Source: Algorimicrobium algoritergicola
GTDB lineage: Bacteria; Bacteroidota; Bacteroidia; Flavobacteriales; Flavobacteriaceae
DNA: 64,000 bases
Assembly: GCF_008086165.1 (NCBI RefSeq)
Contig: NZ_VSKL01000003.1
Coordinates: 186,001 to 250,000, forward strand
Direction of reading: 5' to 3'
How positions within the stretch are numbered: position 1 is the first letter of the stretch; every line of letters begins with the position of its first letter. The translations under genes and the position numbers were made by a program. The notes beneath the pieces are model-generated. The model saw only the letters and a program-made list of their open reading frames with translations. It was not told where the DNA came from and ran no database searches. Of this stretch, positions 19,480 through 26,797 are shown in pieces.

Positions 19480-20130
19480 TTACTGCACATTATAACTATC
19501 CAAACGACGCTCAACTGCGTGGAATGGTGTGTTGACAAATGAATTTGTATCATAAATAAGCCCAACACCTTCGGCATAATAAAAACGATCTAAACCCGGA
19601 AATAGGTCGCCTTCTGGTGATTTAGAATAACGCTCTGAATAGTTACAAGTAAAAACACCTGCTTCCACAGTCATTGACGCTTCATTTTCTGTTAACGTTT
19701 CAAAAACAGTTCCCCAAGATTGAATCGTAATAGTTCGTTCCGTTAAATCGGAATGCGTAAACTTTATGTTACCATCATCATAAATCAGATTTCCCAAGGA
19801 ATCCCTTACATGCTCAAAATACTCACCATTAAGGCTTAATAGTGGTGCATTACTAGTATTACCAGTTGTTAATCTTCTAAATTTAAAATAGGTATTACCA
19901 TTTATTACGTCTGTACCAACAATACTAATAGAATCCACAACACCTGTATCATCATAGATTTCTGTGCTTGAATTCCATAGATAGCTTTTATAAACCCATG
20001 AATTCCCAATTTGCAAACCATAAAATCCAGGATCGCTAATTTCATTGGTTGGTTGCGTTCCAGTATCATCATCTGAAGAACAGGAAAAAGCACATACTAA
20101 AACAAGAATAATTAACAAATTACGTATCAT
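19480..20130 (-). CDS. lipoprotein of unknown function
   Basis: A 216-residue product with a lipoprotein signal peptide (MIRNLLIILVLVCAFSC, lipobox Cys at residue 17) and an acidic tether SSDDDTG. The body is beta-rich and begins with the pattern LQIGNSWVYKSYLW, often seen in small Bacteroidota lipoproteins of unknown role. No catalytic motif is visible. It is probably exported to the periplasmic face or cell surface. It lies just left of the restriction-modification insert and is transcribed away from it. Confidence 0.7.
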   Translation of the reverse strand: MIRNLLIILVLVCAFSCSSDDDTGTQPTNEISDPGFYGLQIGNSWVYKSYLWNSSTEIYDDTGVVDSISIVGTDVINGNTYFKFRRLTTGNTSNAPLLSLNGEYFEHVRDSLGNLIYDDGNIKFTHSDLTERTITIQSWGTVFETLTENEASMTVEAGVFTCNYSERYSKSPEGDLFPGLDRFYYAEGVGLIYDTNSFVNTPFHAVERRLDSYNVQ

Positions 20131-20381
20131 ATTTTAAAAAATTAAGGTGGTTAAAAAACGTAATTTTGCTTCGAATAAAGGATAGGTGGTTGGTTCTGTA
20201 TAGTTTAACGGCCTTTATTTTAGTTTATTGTTTTGTGGTTTTTTTTATATAGATGTGAGATTTCTAATTCATTACGATAATTAATAAAATATACGTAGAA
20301 CTACTTATTGTGTTTTAGAAAAAATAACCCGAACTTCGTTTACAATTAATATAAATCATTAAAACAGATTCATATTATATC

Positions 20382-20390
20382 GTTAGCGGC
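20382..20390. repeat. left terminal inverted repeat GTTAGCGGC of the R-M insert
   Basis: GTTAGCGGC here is the exact reverse complement of GCCGCTAAC at 23961-23969. The two enclose the four-gene restriction-modification operon and its hairpins. They could be the ends of a mobile cassette; no flanking target duplication was recognised. Confidence 0.55.
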
Positions 20391-20450
20391 AAGCTGAAAA
20401 AAAATCTCGTTACTATTGAAAATCCAACCGAAAAAGCCAGCCGCATATTT

Positions 20451-20509
20451 TAGCACTTTCGGTTTTTGCCAATGCTCAAAGCCAACGTTTGAAAAAACCA
20501 AAAGAGCTA
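20451..20509. repeat. hairpin element A, left of the R-M operon
   Basis: Left arm 20451-20469 (TAGCACTTTCGGTTTTTGC) and right arm 20491-20509 (GAAAAAACCAAAAGAGCTA) are complementary at 16 of 19 positions. They enclose a 21-base loop containing CCAATGCTCAAAGCCAA. The same loop core recurs in hairpin B at 23832-23890 with quite different arms. It is not a terminator (no T tail, long loop) and appears to be a structural part of the insert. Confidence 0.7.
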
Positions 20510-20550
20510 AAATTTTCCAACCACTCTACGAAATATTTGAAAATTATATT

Positions 20551-20573
20551 TAAATTTGACCTAAATTAGTCAA
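20551..20573 (+). promoter_or_regulatory. XRE gene promoter box overlapping a palindromic operator
   Basis: TAAATTTG (20551-20558) matches the Bacteroidota -7 box. The palindrome TTGACCTAAATTAGTCAA (20556-20573; half-sites TTGAC and GTCAA with an 8-base spacer) overlaps its end and the expected transcription start. The XRE start codon is at 20590. This is the layout expected for autoregulation by a controller (C) protein of a restriction-modification system. No good -33 element is present, which would fit an activator-assisted or weak promoter. Confidence 0.55.
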
Positions 20574-20589
20574 GTCTAAAAAAGGTAAA

Positions 20590-20895
20590 ATGACACTCGG
20601 TCAAAAAATAAAAGAACTTCGTGAAAGTTACGGAATGTTTCAAAGGGAATTAGCTTCTAAACTTGAAATTGGAGATGGCTTTTTAAGTAAGGTTGAGAGC
20701 AATCAAAAAACTTTGAAAAGAGAACATCTTTTAACCTTAAGTAAAATATTTAATTATCCCTTTTCGGAATTGAATGCTTTGTGGATTGGAACTAAACTAT
20801 ATGAGATAGTTAAAGATGAACAAGAAGGACTTAACGCTTTAAAGGTAGCAGAACAACAACTAACATACGAAAAAACAGGAAATGCCAGAAACTAA
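20590..20895 (+). CDS. XRE family regulator, probable R-M controller protein
   Basis: A 101-residue product with a helix-turn-helix domain in residues 1-65: LGQKIKELRESYGMFQRELASKLEIGDGFLSKVESNQK, then a short C-terminal helix. The first gene of the R-M operon, it overlaps the methyltransferase start by 14 bases. A palindrome lies directly over its promoter region. Together these support a role as a controller of the methyltransferase and nuclease genes, as in C-protein systems. It is a little longer than classical C proteins (about 80 residues), so a general XRE repressor is the alternative. Confidence 0.85.
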   Translation: MTLGQKIKELRESYGMFQRELASKLEIGDGFLSKVESNQKTLKREHLLTLSKIFNYPFSELNALWIGTKLYEIVKDEQEGLNALKVAEQQLTYEKTGNARN

Positions 20896-22114
20896 AGAAT
20901 ATAGCGTAATTGATGAAACTTCTACGATTTTAGAAGATGGACAAATCAACATTTACGGAGAAGAAGAACCAGATATTATTAAAAAAAGTATTTGGGATAC
21001 TTCCGTAAAAGTAGAGGAAAATGGATATTATTGGAATAAAGAACCAATATTTAAAAAAGGAAGTAATGTTGATACTGAAAAACCAATTGTAGCAGAATTA
21101 TTCTGTGGATGTGGAGGGACATCTTTAGGTTTTGAAATGGCTGGTTTTGAAACTATACTTGGTTGTGATATTCATACTCCATCTATTAAAACGTTTCAAG
21201 CAAATCACCCAAAATGCTCGACAATTACAGGAGACGTAAAGAAAGTTAATCCAGAAGTAATAAAAGAATTACTTAATGGTAGACAACTTGATGTACTTAT
21301 TGGAGGTATTCCTTGCCAAGGGTTTTCCTTAAATAATAGAAAGAGACACGAGAATGATGACAGAAATTTTATGTACAAAGAATTCGCTCGTTTTGTCGAA
21401 GTTTTGCAACCAAAAGTTGTCGTACTTGAAAACGTTTCAGGAATGAAAAGCACCGGGAATTTTGTAAAAGATATTGAAATACATTTAAGTGAAATTGGGC
21501 AAATGCAGGTTAAAAGCAAACTTCTTTACGCACCAGATTATGGCGTTCCACAAAAAAGAACAAGGCTTGTATTTGTTGGGATTAGAGATAAAGAATTTAA
21601 TTTTGAAGATATAATCAAAACACACGGGCCAGAAACAGAAAAAAATTATGTAACCATAAAAGATGCTATTGGAGATTTACCATCATTAAAAACCAAAGAA
21701 ACTAAAACCAAATATCAGAAAATGCCTTTCAGCGATTTTCAAGAGCTAATGCGATTGAATACTAATGGAAGCGTGACAAGTCATACTGCTCCCAATCATC
21801 CGATAGCTACAATTGAAAAAATCAAAAACACAAAACCTGGCGAGCCAATGTATGAAAGGTTTAAGCAACGTATAAGATTGGCTTGGGATATTTTAAGCCC
21901 AACTCAAGTTTCTGGTGGAATTAGACCTCAATTTCAACTTGGACACCCAGAAGACAATCGTGGTTTAACAATAAGAGAAAGATGTAGAATCCAAAGCTTT
22001 CCAGATGACTTTGTTGTTAAAGGTGGAACAGTTCAAGCGAGAGTACAAACAGGTAATGCAGTTCCTCCATTGTTGGCAAAAGCTGTAGCAATAGCAATAA
22101 AAAAATATTTATGA
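20882..22114 (+). CDS. type II DNA (cytosine-5) methyltransferase
   Basis: A 410-residue product with all main C5-methyltransferase motifs in order: I (ELFCGCGGTSLGFEMAG, from residue 72), IV (GGIPCQGFSL, catalytic Cys145), VI (ENVSG, 183), VIII (QKRTRLVFVG), IX (RERCRIQSFPDDF) and X (GNAVPP, 391). It transfers a methyl group from S-adenosylmethionine to cytosine in a specific DNA site; the target-recognition region is about residues 235-345 and its site cannot be read by eye. An N-terminal extension of about 65 residues precedes motif I. The start overlaps the XRE gene, and the stop overlaps the next start (ATGA), indicating coupled translation and protection of self DNA from the following nucleases. 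Confidence 0.96.
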   Translation: MPETKEYSVIDETSTILEDGQINIYGEEEPDIIKKSIWDTSVKVEENGYYWNKEPIFKKGSNVDTEKPIVAELFCGCGGTSLGFEMAGFETILGCDIHTPSIKTFQANHPKCSTITGDVKKVNPEVIKELLNGRQLDVLIGGIPCQGFSLNNRKRHENDDRNFMYKEFARFVEVLQPKVVVLENVSGMKSTGNFVKDIEIHLSEIGQMQVKSKLLYAPDYGVPQKRTRLVFVGIRDKEFNFEDIIKTHGPETEKNYVTIKDAIGDLPSLKTKETKTKYQKMPFSDFQELMRLNTNGSVTSHTAPNHPIATIEKIKNTKPGEPMYERFKQRIRLAWDILSPTQVSGGIRPQFQLGHPEDNRGLTIRERCRIQSFPDDFVVKGGTVQARVQTGNAVPPLLAKAVAIAIKKYL

Positions 22115-23370
22115 TAAGTTACAGAATTTGGTATAGTACAGAAGGATTCGCAGATTACATAATTGATAAGACGATTTTAAAAAGTAGAAAATGTGAGAAG
22201 AGAATATTATTTGAAAGTGATGCAAAAACAAATCATTTTCATACAATTCCTGACCATATAAAAAAAATACTTTATCTGGATGCTCACGATTTAATAATTG
22301 AAGTTATAACATCAAAAGGTTTTGAACCCATAGTATCTATAGAAGAGAGTAAAGAGGCTGGAACAGGTCACAATTCTTTTCAAAGATTTGCGAGACTTGC
22401 TGCTTCTGTTGAAAATGCGGTGCCAACAATATATATCTATCCAGAAGCCACAATAATTTCAAGAATTAGCACTAAAAAGAAAGCTTGGGATAAAATAAAC
22501 CCAAATATCTTTAGAGCAATGGAGGAAATAAATATTACTCATAAAATTCCTGCTTTACTCTTTTATTATCCAACATTTTTTAAAACTCAACCCGACCCTT
22601 ACAAAGCACCATCAAAGGATAATGGTAGAAAGGAGGAAAAAGCGATTAAATATGCTGGTTGTCCTGATTCTTCTGATACAGAGATGATTCAGATGTTTGA
22701 GGTTATCAACAAAATTATTGAAAAAGTAGAAAAAGTAGGAGCTATTGACGCAAGAAATAATTTACAGTCAGAACGAATAATTCGAGACCGCATTAAATGG
22801 ATGGCAAGTGAATATACAAGCAAAAAAAATCCTAAAAAAGAGAATTCACCTATTTCAGCAACAACAACAGTACCTACTGCAAGTTTAATAAACTTTCTAA
22901 AAAAGAAAAGCAGCCCTTCAATTAATATTGGAGAGTTGCTCCATAGCAGAAAGGAATCTGTTATCTACCAAATAGATGGCGAATTTAGAGGAGACCCATA
23001 CCCAGGTGCTTTAGCGGCACTGGACTATATTATGTGTAGGTATGGAAGGTCTTTTGAGGAAAGGGATAAAAATTTAATTATTTGCTTTGGAACTCTTGAT
23101 TATAACGCAACTAAAGGAACAATAAATGTCACTAATAATCCGAAAACAAAAACATCGACCATAAAAGATTTGACAGACAAAGTAAAGGAAAGTGAAAAAA
23201 GGAATTTATTAAGTTTGGATTTTTCATCACTTAAAAAAACTCAAATTCCAAGATATTATATGCAAATGCGCTATGGTTCAACTTTTTCAAAAGTTAAACA
23301 CATTAGGGTTTATTCTTATTTTGCTGATGCTATAATATTTCCTGATGGAGTTTTATGGAGGGACGCATAA
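22111..23370 (+). CDS. candidate type II restriction endonuclease (419 aa)
   Basis: The family is not recognised by eye, but position and motif fit a restriction enzyme. It starts inside the methyltransferase stop (ATGA) and ends in TAATG with the next gene. An N-terminal segment contains an acidic-acidic-Ser-Lys motif (I-E78-E79-S80-K81) followed by EAGTGHNSFQRFARLAASVENAVP. The order D-rich strand (YLDAHDLIIEVI), E-S-K and a Q-rich helix resembles a variant PD-(D/E)xK nuclease core. The middle (residues 235-270) is Lys/Ser/Thr-rich and linker-like; the C-terminal part is mixed alpha/beta. It may work alone or with the 152-residue protein encoded next, which has its own motif. Confidence 0.7.
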   Translation: MISYRIWYSTEGFADYIIDKTILKSRKCEKRILFESDAKTNHFHTIPDHIKKILYLDAHDLIIEVITSKGFEPIVSIEESKEAGTGHNSFQRFARLAASVENAVPTIYIYPEATIISRISTKKKAWDKINPNIFRAMEEINITHKIPALLFYYPTFFKTQPDPYKAPSKDNGRKEEKAIKYAGCPDSSDTEMIQMFEVINKIIEKVEKVGAIDARNNLQSERIIRDRIKWMASEYTSKKNPKKENSPISATTTVPTASLINFLKKKSSPSINIGELLHSRKESVIYQIDGEFRGDPYPGALAALDYIMCRYGRSFEERDKNLIICFGTLDYNATKGTINVTNNPKTKTSTIKDLTDKVKESEKRNLLSLDFSSLKKTQIPRYYMQMRYGSTFSKVKHIRVYSYFADAIIFPDGVLWRDA

Positions 23371-23828
23371 TGAGAGAGGAAAACGTTACTAAAAATATAC
23401 TTGAATGGCTAATAGAGAATGATTGGACAATTGTTTGCTATGACTTTCCACAAAGTGGTACTGGCGTGATTTTACATCAGAATAATGAATTACACACTAC
23501 AAAAAATAAAGGAAGTATCATTCCCGACATCATTGCTGTTAAAAATGGAATTGCATTATTTTTTGAAAACAAGGATAGATTTTATCAGCAGGATTTTGAT
23601 AAATTATTTGAAATAAAAACTATGCAAAACTTCTCTGGTTCTCTGGGCAGACTTTTATCGGATTTTACAATAAAAAATGTGGTTTATGGAATTGGAATTT
23701 CTGATATAAAAAAAGAAGTCGATAAATCGAAAAGTCACTTGGAAAAGATTGATTTCTTGATAAGTTCTAACAGTCAAAAGGAAATATTTATTCATTACGA
23801 TGTGAATGGAATATTTTCCAACACCTAA
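23370..23828 (+). CDS. small PD-(D/E)xK nuclease-like protein of the R-M operon
   Basis: A 152-residue product from the ATG at 23370, which overlaps the previous stop (TAATG) and is preceded by GGAGGG 9 bases upstream; an in-frame ATG at 23355 is less likely. It holds a classical nuclease motif, P52-D53 followed by E66-N67-K68 (PDIIAVKNGIALFFENK), then a helix with QQDFDKLFEIKTM. Such small proteins can be a second subunit of a heteromeric restriction enzyme, an independent nuclease or a nicking subunit. I cannot name the family. Together with the previous gene the operon has two candidate nuclease sites. Confidence 0.75.
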   Translation: MREENVTKNILEWLIENDWTIVCYDFPQSGTGVILHQNNELHTTKNKGSIIPDIIAVKNGIALFFENKDRFYQQDFDKLFEIKTMQNFSGSLGRLLSDFTIKNVVYGIGISDIKKEVDKSKSHLEKIDFLISSNSQKEIFIHYDVNGIFSNT

Positions 23829-23831
23829 AGC

Positions 23832-23890
23832 CATACACATTTGCAATTCGCACCAGCCAATGCTAAAGCCAAAAATTGCAAAAGAGTATG
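23832..23890. repeat. hairpin element B, right of the R-M operon
   Basis: Left arm 23832-23848 (CATACACATTTGCAATT) and right arm 23874-23890 (AATTGCAAAAGAGTATG) pair at 14 of 17 positions around a loop of 25 bases containing CCAATGCTAAAGCCAA. The loop core matches hairpin A (20451-20509) with one base less, while the arms share no obvious sequence. It begins 4 bases after the last stop codon of the operon. Confidence 0.7.
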
Positions 23891-23960
23891 TCTTGCCAAC
23901 GCACACATCAGAACAAACATTGAAACATCGGAAATTGAAATACAGGACGGAATAAAGCCA

Positions 23961-23969
23961 GCCGCTAAC
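23961..23969. repeat. right terminal inverted repeat GCCGCTAAC of the R-M insert
   Basis: GCCGCTAAC is the reverse complement of GTTAGCGGC at 20382-20390. The enclosed segment of about 3.6 kb contains the whole R-M operon and hairpins A and B. No integrase or transposase lies inside, so mobility would require a factor in trans. Confidence 0.55.
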
Positions 23970-23972
23970 ACC

Positions 23973-24082
23973 GTATATAGGCAATAAGGGCTTTGTTTCT
24001 AACCCCAAAGTTATTACCTTTCTGCCAAGTTCAGTAAATGGCGGAATATTATCGCATACTTTACCCCTTACTGCCCATATAC
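23973..24082. repeat. 110-base imperfect palindrome (hairpin C) at the right edge of the insert
   Basis: The outer arms GTATATAGGCAATAAGGG (23973-23990) and CCCTTACTGCCCATATAC (24065-24082) are complementary at 16 of 18 positions, with both mismatches being G-T-type pairs in one strand. An inner stem TCTGCCA/TGGCGGA lies near the centre. A TAAACG triplet repeat (24084-24101) follows. The long arms with internal bulges resemble folded single-strand recombination sites such as integron attC, but the ends do not match the GTTRRRY core. Confidence 0.6.
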
Positions 24083-24083
24083 A

Positions 24084-24101
24084 TAAACGTAAACGTAAAC
24101 G
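24084..24101. repeat. short tandem repeat TAAACG x3
   Basis: Three exact copies of TAAACG lie between the palindrome and the end of mpl, 11 bases before the mpl stop codon. They may mark the junction of the insert with the chromosome. Confidence 0.7.
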
Positions 24102-24112
24102 ACAACCCAAAA

Positions 24113-25468
24113 CTACTTCAACAACCCCTTAACAGCATCAAAATCCAATCCGCCATAATTCCCAGAACTCATGAGTAATAAGGCTTTGTTATTAAAGTCT
24201 TGAGAAAATAAAAACGTTTTAAATTCCTCCGGATTGGTATAAATTATTAAATCGTCCCGCTCAAAGGCATTGGCAATTTGTTCATGAGAAACAGCATCTA
24301 GTTTCTTAATTTCAACCGCATCTGGTGAATAGAAAACCACAGCCACATCAGCAGCATCTAAAGCGCCTTTGTATTCTTTTAAAAATTCGGCATTCAAACT
24401 ACTATAGGTATGCAATTCCAAACAGGCAATTACGGTCTTGTCTTCGTATTGCGCTTTTACAGCTTGCGTTGTTGCAGACACTTTACTAGGCGAATGGGCA
24501 AAATCTTTATAGGCAACACTAGTTTTACTTTCGGCAATTTTCTCCAGTCGTTTGCTAGCTCCTTTAAAGGTGGCAATGGCTTCGTAGAAATCATCTTCAT
24601 CAATTCCCATGTGTTGGCAAATCCACTTCGCTCCTGCTAAATTATTCAGATTGTGTTTACCGAAAATTTCAATTGGCAACGGTCCTTCAGGTGTTTCTAA
24701 AAGTGTTTCGCCATTTTCAACGGTATATTCTGGTGTGTAATACGGTAATTTACGAATGGTATTTACGGAGTCTTCTACAACACGAGCGACTTCAGCATCT
24801 TCTGCATTGTAAGTTATACTGCCACCATTAACAATGCTATCTACAAATATTTTAAACTGATCCACGTAATTTTCATAAGTCGGAAACACATTAATATGGT
24901 CCCAAGCAATACCGCTCAACAAGGCAATATTGGGTTTGTATAAATGAAATTTTGGTCGCATATCAATGGGCGAACTTAAATATTCATCGCCTTCCAAAAC
25001 CATAAAATCATTGGCTTCGGTTAATTTCACCATCACATCAAAACCTTCCAATTGGGCACCAACCATATAATCTACATCGCGATTATGGAAATGCATGACG
25101 TGTAAAATCATAGACGTTATTGTGGTTTTCCCATGACTTCCGCCAATAACCACGCGGGTTTTGTTTTTAGATTGTTCGTACAGAAACTCCGGATAACTAT
25201 ATATTTTTAAACCGAGTTCTTGAGCCTTTAGCAATTCCGGATTATCAGCTTTGGCGTGCATCCCCAAAACAATAGCATCCAAACTGGAACTTATTTTTTC
25301 TGGAAACCACCCAAATGATTCTGGCAATAAACCTTTGGCTTCCAAACGGGATTTAGACGGATTGAAAATAGTATCATCACTACCAGTAACTTGGTAGCCT
25401 TTATTGTGTAAAGCAATGGCTAAATTGTGCATGGCAGCACCACCAATGGCTATAAAATGTACGTTCAT
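24113..25468 (-). CDS. mpl: UDP-N-acetylmuramate:L-alanyl-gamma-D-glutamyl-meso-diaminopimelate ligase
   Basis: A 451-residue Mur-ligase-family enzyme. It attaches recycled murein tripeptide to UDP-MurNAc in the cytoplasm. The N-terminal UDP-binding domain begins MNVHFIAIGGAAMHNLAIALHNKGY, and the ATP-binding loop is GGSHGKTTITSMILH (about residue 108). The central part has LEGDEYLSSPIDMRPKFHLYKPN, and the C-terminal Mur domain contains SSLNAEFLKEYKGAL. Starting with IAIGGAAMHNLA rather than the MurC pattern IGIGGIGMS favours Mpl over MurC. The R-M insert ends just beyond its stop codon. A TATATTTG box lies 20 bases upstream. Confidence 0.93.
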   Translation of the reverse strand: MNVHFIAIGGAAMHNLAIALHNKGYQVTGSDDTIFNPSKSRLEAKGLLPESFGWFPEKISSSLDAIVLGMHAKADNPELLKAQELGLKIYSYPEFLYEQSKNKTRVVIGGSHGKTTITSMILHVMHFHNRDVDYMVGAQLEGFDVMVKLTEANDFMVLEGDEYLSSPIDMRPKFHLYKPNIALLSGIAWDHINVFPTYENYVDQFKIFVDSIVNGGSITYNAEDAEVARVVEDSVNTIRKLPYYTPEYTVENGETLLETPEGPLPIEIFGKHNLNNLAGAKWICQHMGIDEDDFYEAIATFKGASKRLEKIAESKTSVAYKDFAHSPSKVSATTQAVKAQYEDKTVIACLELHTYSSLNAEFLKEYKGALDAADVAVVFYSPDAVEIKKLDAVSHEQIANAFERDDLIIYTNPEEFKTFLFSQDFNNKALLLMSSGNYGGLDFDAVKGLLK

Positions 25469-25487
25469 AACTAGATATTGTAGACTT

Positions 25488-25495
25488 CAAATATA
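25488..25495 (-). promoter_or_regulatory. probable -7 promoter box of mpl (TATATTTG)
   Basis: On the minus strand this reads TATATTTG (consensus TAnnTTTG), 20 bases before the mpl ATG. No -33 TTTG at suitable spacing was found. Confidence 0.45.
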
Positions 25496-25545
25496 CACAT
25501 TGCAATTGGAAGTAGAAATGTGAATGAATGCAAATTATTAAGTTT

Positions 25546-26499
25546 CTAGAGATTTAAAATAGCCGCTTTTTCAACCGAAAAAACATCAATTTCAGGCAAT
25601 TCACCTAACGCTAAATCAATATATTTAAGTGCTTCTTTTTTACGTTTCTGATGTTTATAAATCTGTGCTAATCGGTAATTTGCCCAAGCTTTTGGCACAC
25701 CATCTTCCACGGAATAATTCGCGATATACCTTTTCAAGCAGCTTTCCCCTTTTTCTAATTGCAAATTATATTCGGCAGCCACTTTTCCTATTTGGTAATG
25801 AACGGCATTTCGTTCATGCTTTTTTTGAGATGCTTCAATAGTAGCAATCGCTTTTTCCGGTTGCTGTTGCTTTTCGTAAAAGTTCGATAATTTATCAAAA
25901 CAAGTAATAGAACCACCAGTTGTAATAGCCAATTTATAATATTTTTCGGCTAATTCCGGTTCATCATCATATTCATAAATATAGCCTTTAGCCAAATACC
26001 CATCCACTGTAGAAAGCGCTTCCAACTCATGGGCATATTTTAAAGATTTTTTCACACTACCACCAACAATGCCTGGCAGTTGCATATACAATTCCACCAA
26101 AGCCCAGCGTGCATCAATATGTTTACTATCCAATTCGGCAGCTTTCAAAAAGGCGTCTTCCACATCACCTATGAGCATTAAAGCACTCACTTTATTTACT
26201 TCCAAAGCTTTCATTCCCATAGCGCCTCCATATTTATACTGGAAATTGGCTTGCTTGGAATCCATAGCTACCAGTTTTTTATATTGACTTATGGCTGCAT
26301 CCCATTTGGCTTGATACCCATAAGCATCGCCTAATAATTCGACTGCTCTTTGATTTGTTGGATTCGAATTTACATACGGTTTCACTAGGGTTTCGGCTTG
26401 CTTATAATATTTCTGTTCCAATAATAACGCAACATCATCCAAGGTCTGTTGTGCCATTGTAAAAACGGGAACTAATAAACATAAAAGCAACTTTTTCAT
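25546..26499 (-). CDS. periplasmic TPR protein
   Basis: A 317-residue product with a signal peptide (MKKLLLCLLVPVFTMAQQ) and tetratricopeptide-type helix pairs through most of its length. Examples are KQANFQYKYGGAMGMKALEV, DSKHIDARWALVELYMQLPG and LAEKYYKLAITTGGS. No other domain is visible, so it is probably an adaptor for protein-protein contact in the periplasm. It is separated from mpl by about 80 bases and has its own TATCTTTG box. Confidence 0.8.
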   Translation of the reverse strand: MKKLLLCLLVPVFTMAQQTLDDVALLLEQKYYKQAETLVKPYVNSNPTNQRAVELLGDAYGYQAKWDAAISQYKKLVAMDSKQANFQYKYGGAMGMKALEVNKVSALMLIGDVEDAFLKAAELDSKHIDARWALVELYMQLPGIVGGSVKKSLKYAHELEALSTVDGYLAKGYIYEYDDEPELAEKYYKLAITTGGSITCFDKLSNFYEKQQQPEKAIATIEASQKKHERNAVHYQIGKVAAEYNLQLEKGESCLKRYIANYSVEDGVPKAWANYRLAQIYKHQKRKKEALKYIDLALGELPEIDVFSVEKAAILNL

Positions 26500-26518
26500 A
26501 TTATAGTAATCGATTATT

Positions 26519-26526
26519 CAAAGATA
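26519..26526 (-). promoter_or_regulatory. probable -7 promoter box of the TPR protein gene (TATCTTTG)
   Basis: Reads TATCTTTG on the minus strand, 20 bases before the start codon at 26499; matches TAnnTTTG. The -33 element is not evident. Confidence 0.45.
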
Positions 26527-26797
26527 ACTATTCAAAATGGTTTTTAGTATTAGTCGTTTTAACTTCTATTCCATTTCTGATTTTGAAGAAATTTCCCTTA
26601 CCCAAAATGACGCCTCACTAATTCAAAGCAACCATTTACCCAATTCCCTTTTTTTGGAACAACTTTTGAATGTATTATTGAAATTGAAAAACATTCTGAA
26701 AGAGCATAGATGAAAACATGGAAATCGATTCTGAAATGCCTATTTTTAACCTGACCATTTCCACATTATTTTAAGGAATATCAATAAGAACAAACAC

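Larger units (their letters stand above)
20131..20589. other. intergenic region holding the left flank of the restriction-modification insert
   Basis: A 459-base stretch without a gene. Its right half (from about 20381) carries the inverted repeat GTTAGCGGC, a 59-base hairpin (20451-20509) and the promoter/operator of the XRE gene, described separately. In the left half (20131-20380) I see only AT-rich sequence that must hold the promoter of the lipoprotein gene; no clear TAnnTTTG box was found for it. Confidence 0.7.

Noticed and set aside
20382..23969. Insertion sequence or transposon with terminal inverted repeats
   Set aside because: The repeats are only 9 bases, no transposase is encoded between them and no target duplication is visible.
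23973..24082. Integron attC site
   Set aside because: The palindrome has the right size and bulges, but the ends (CGCTAAC, GTTAGCG) do not fit the RYYYAAC/GTTRRRY core and there is no integrase in the window. It is kept as an unnamed element.
23655..24110. 151-codon open frame on the minus strand across the right flank of the R-M insert
   Set aside because: It overlaps the 3' part of the nuclease gene antisense and is composed of the hairpin and palindrome sequences. Its composition (Cys-, Phe- and Ile-rich, no domain) is that of a shadow of the structured repeats.
26537..26713. 58-codon open frame starting MVFSISRFNFYSISDF between the TPR gene and the macroglobulin gene
   Set aside because: No family resemblance, no promoter box or conserved neighbour, and AT-rich composition; an open frame of this length is expected by chance. 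The 298-base interval otherwise holds nothing I can name.
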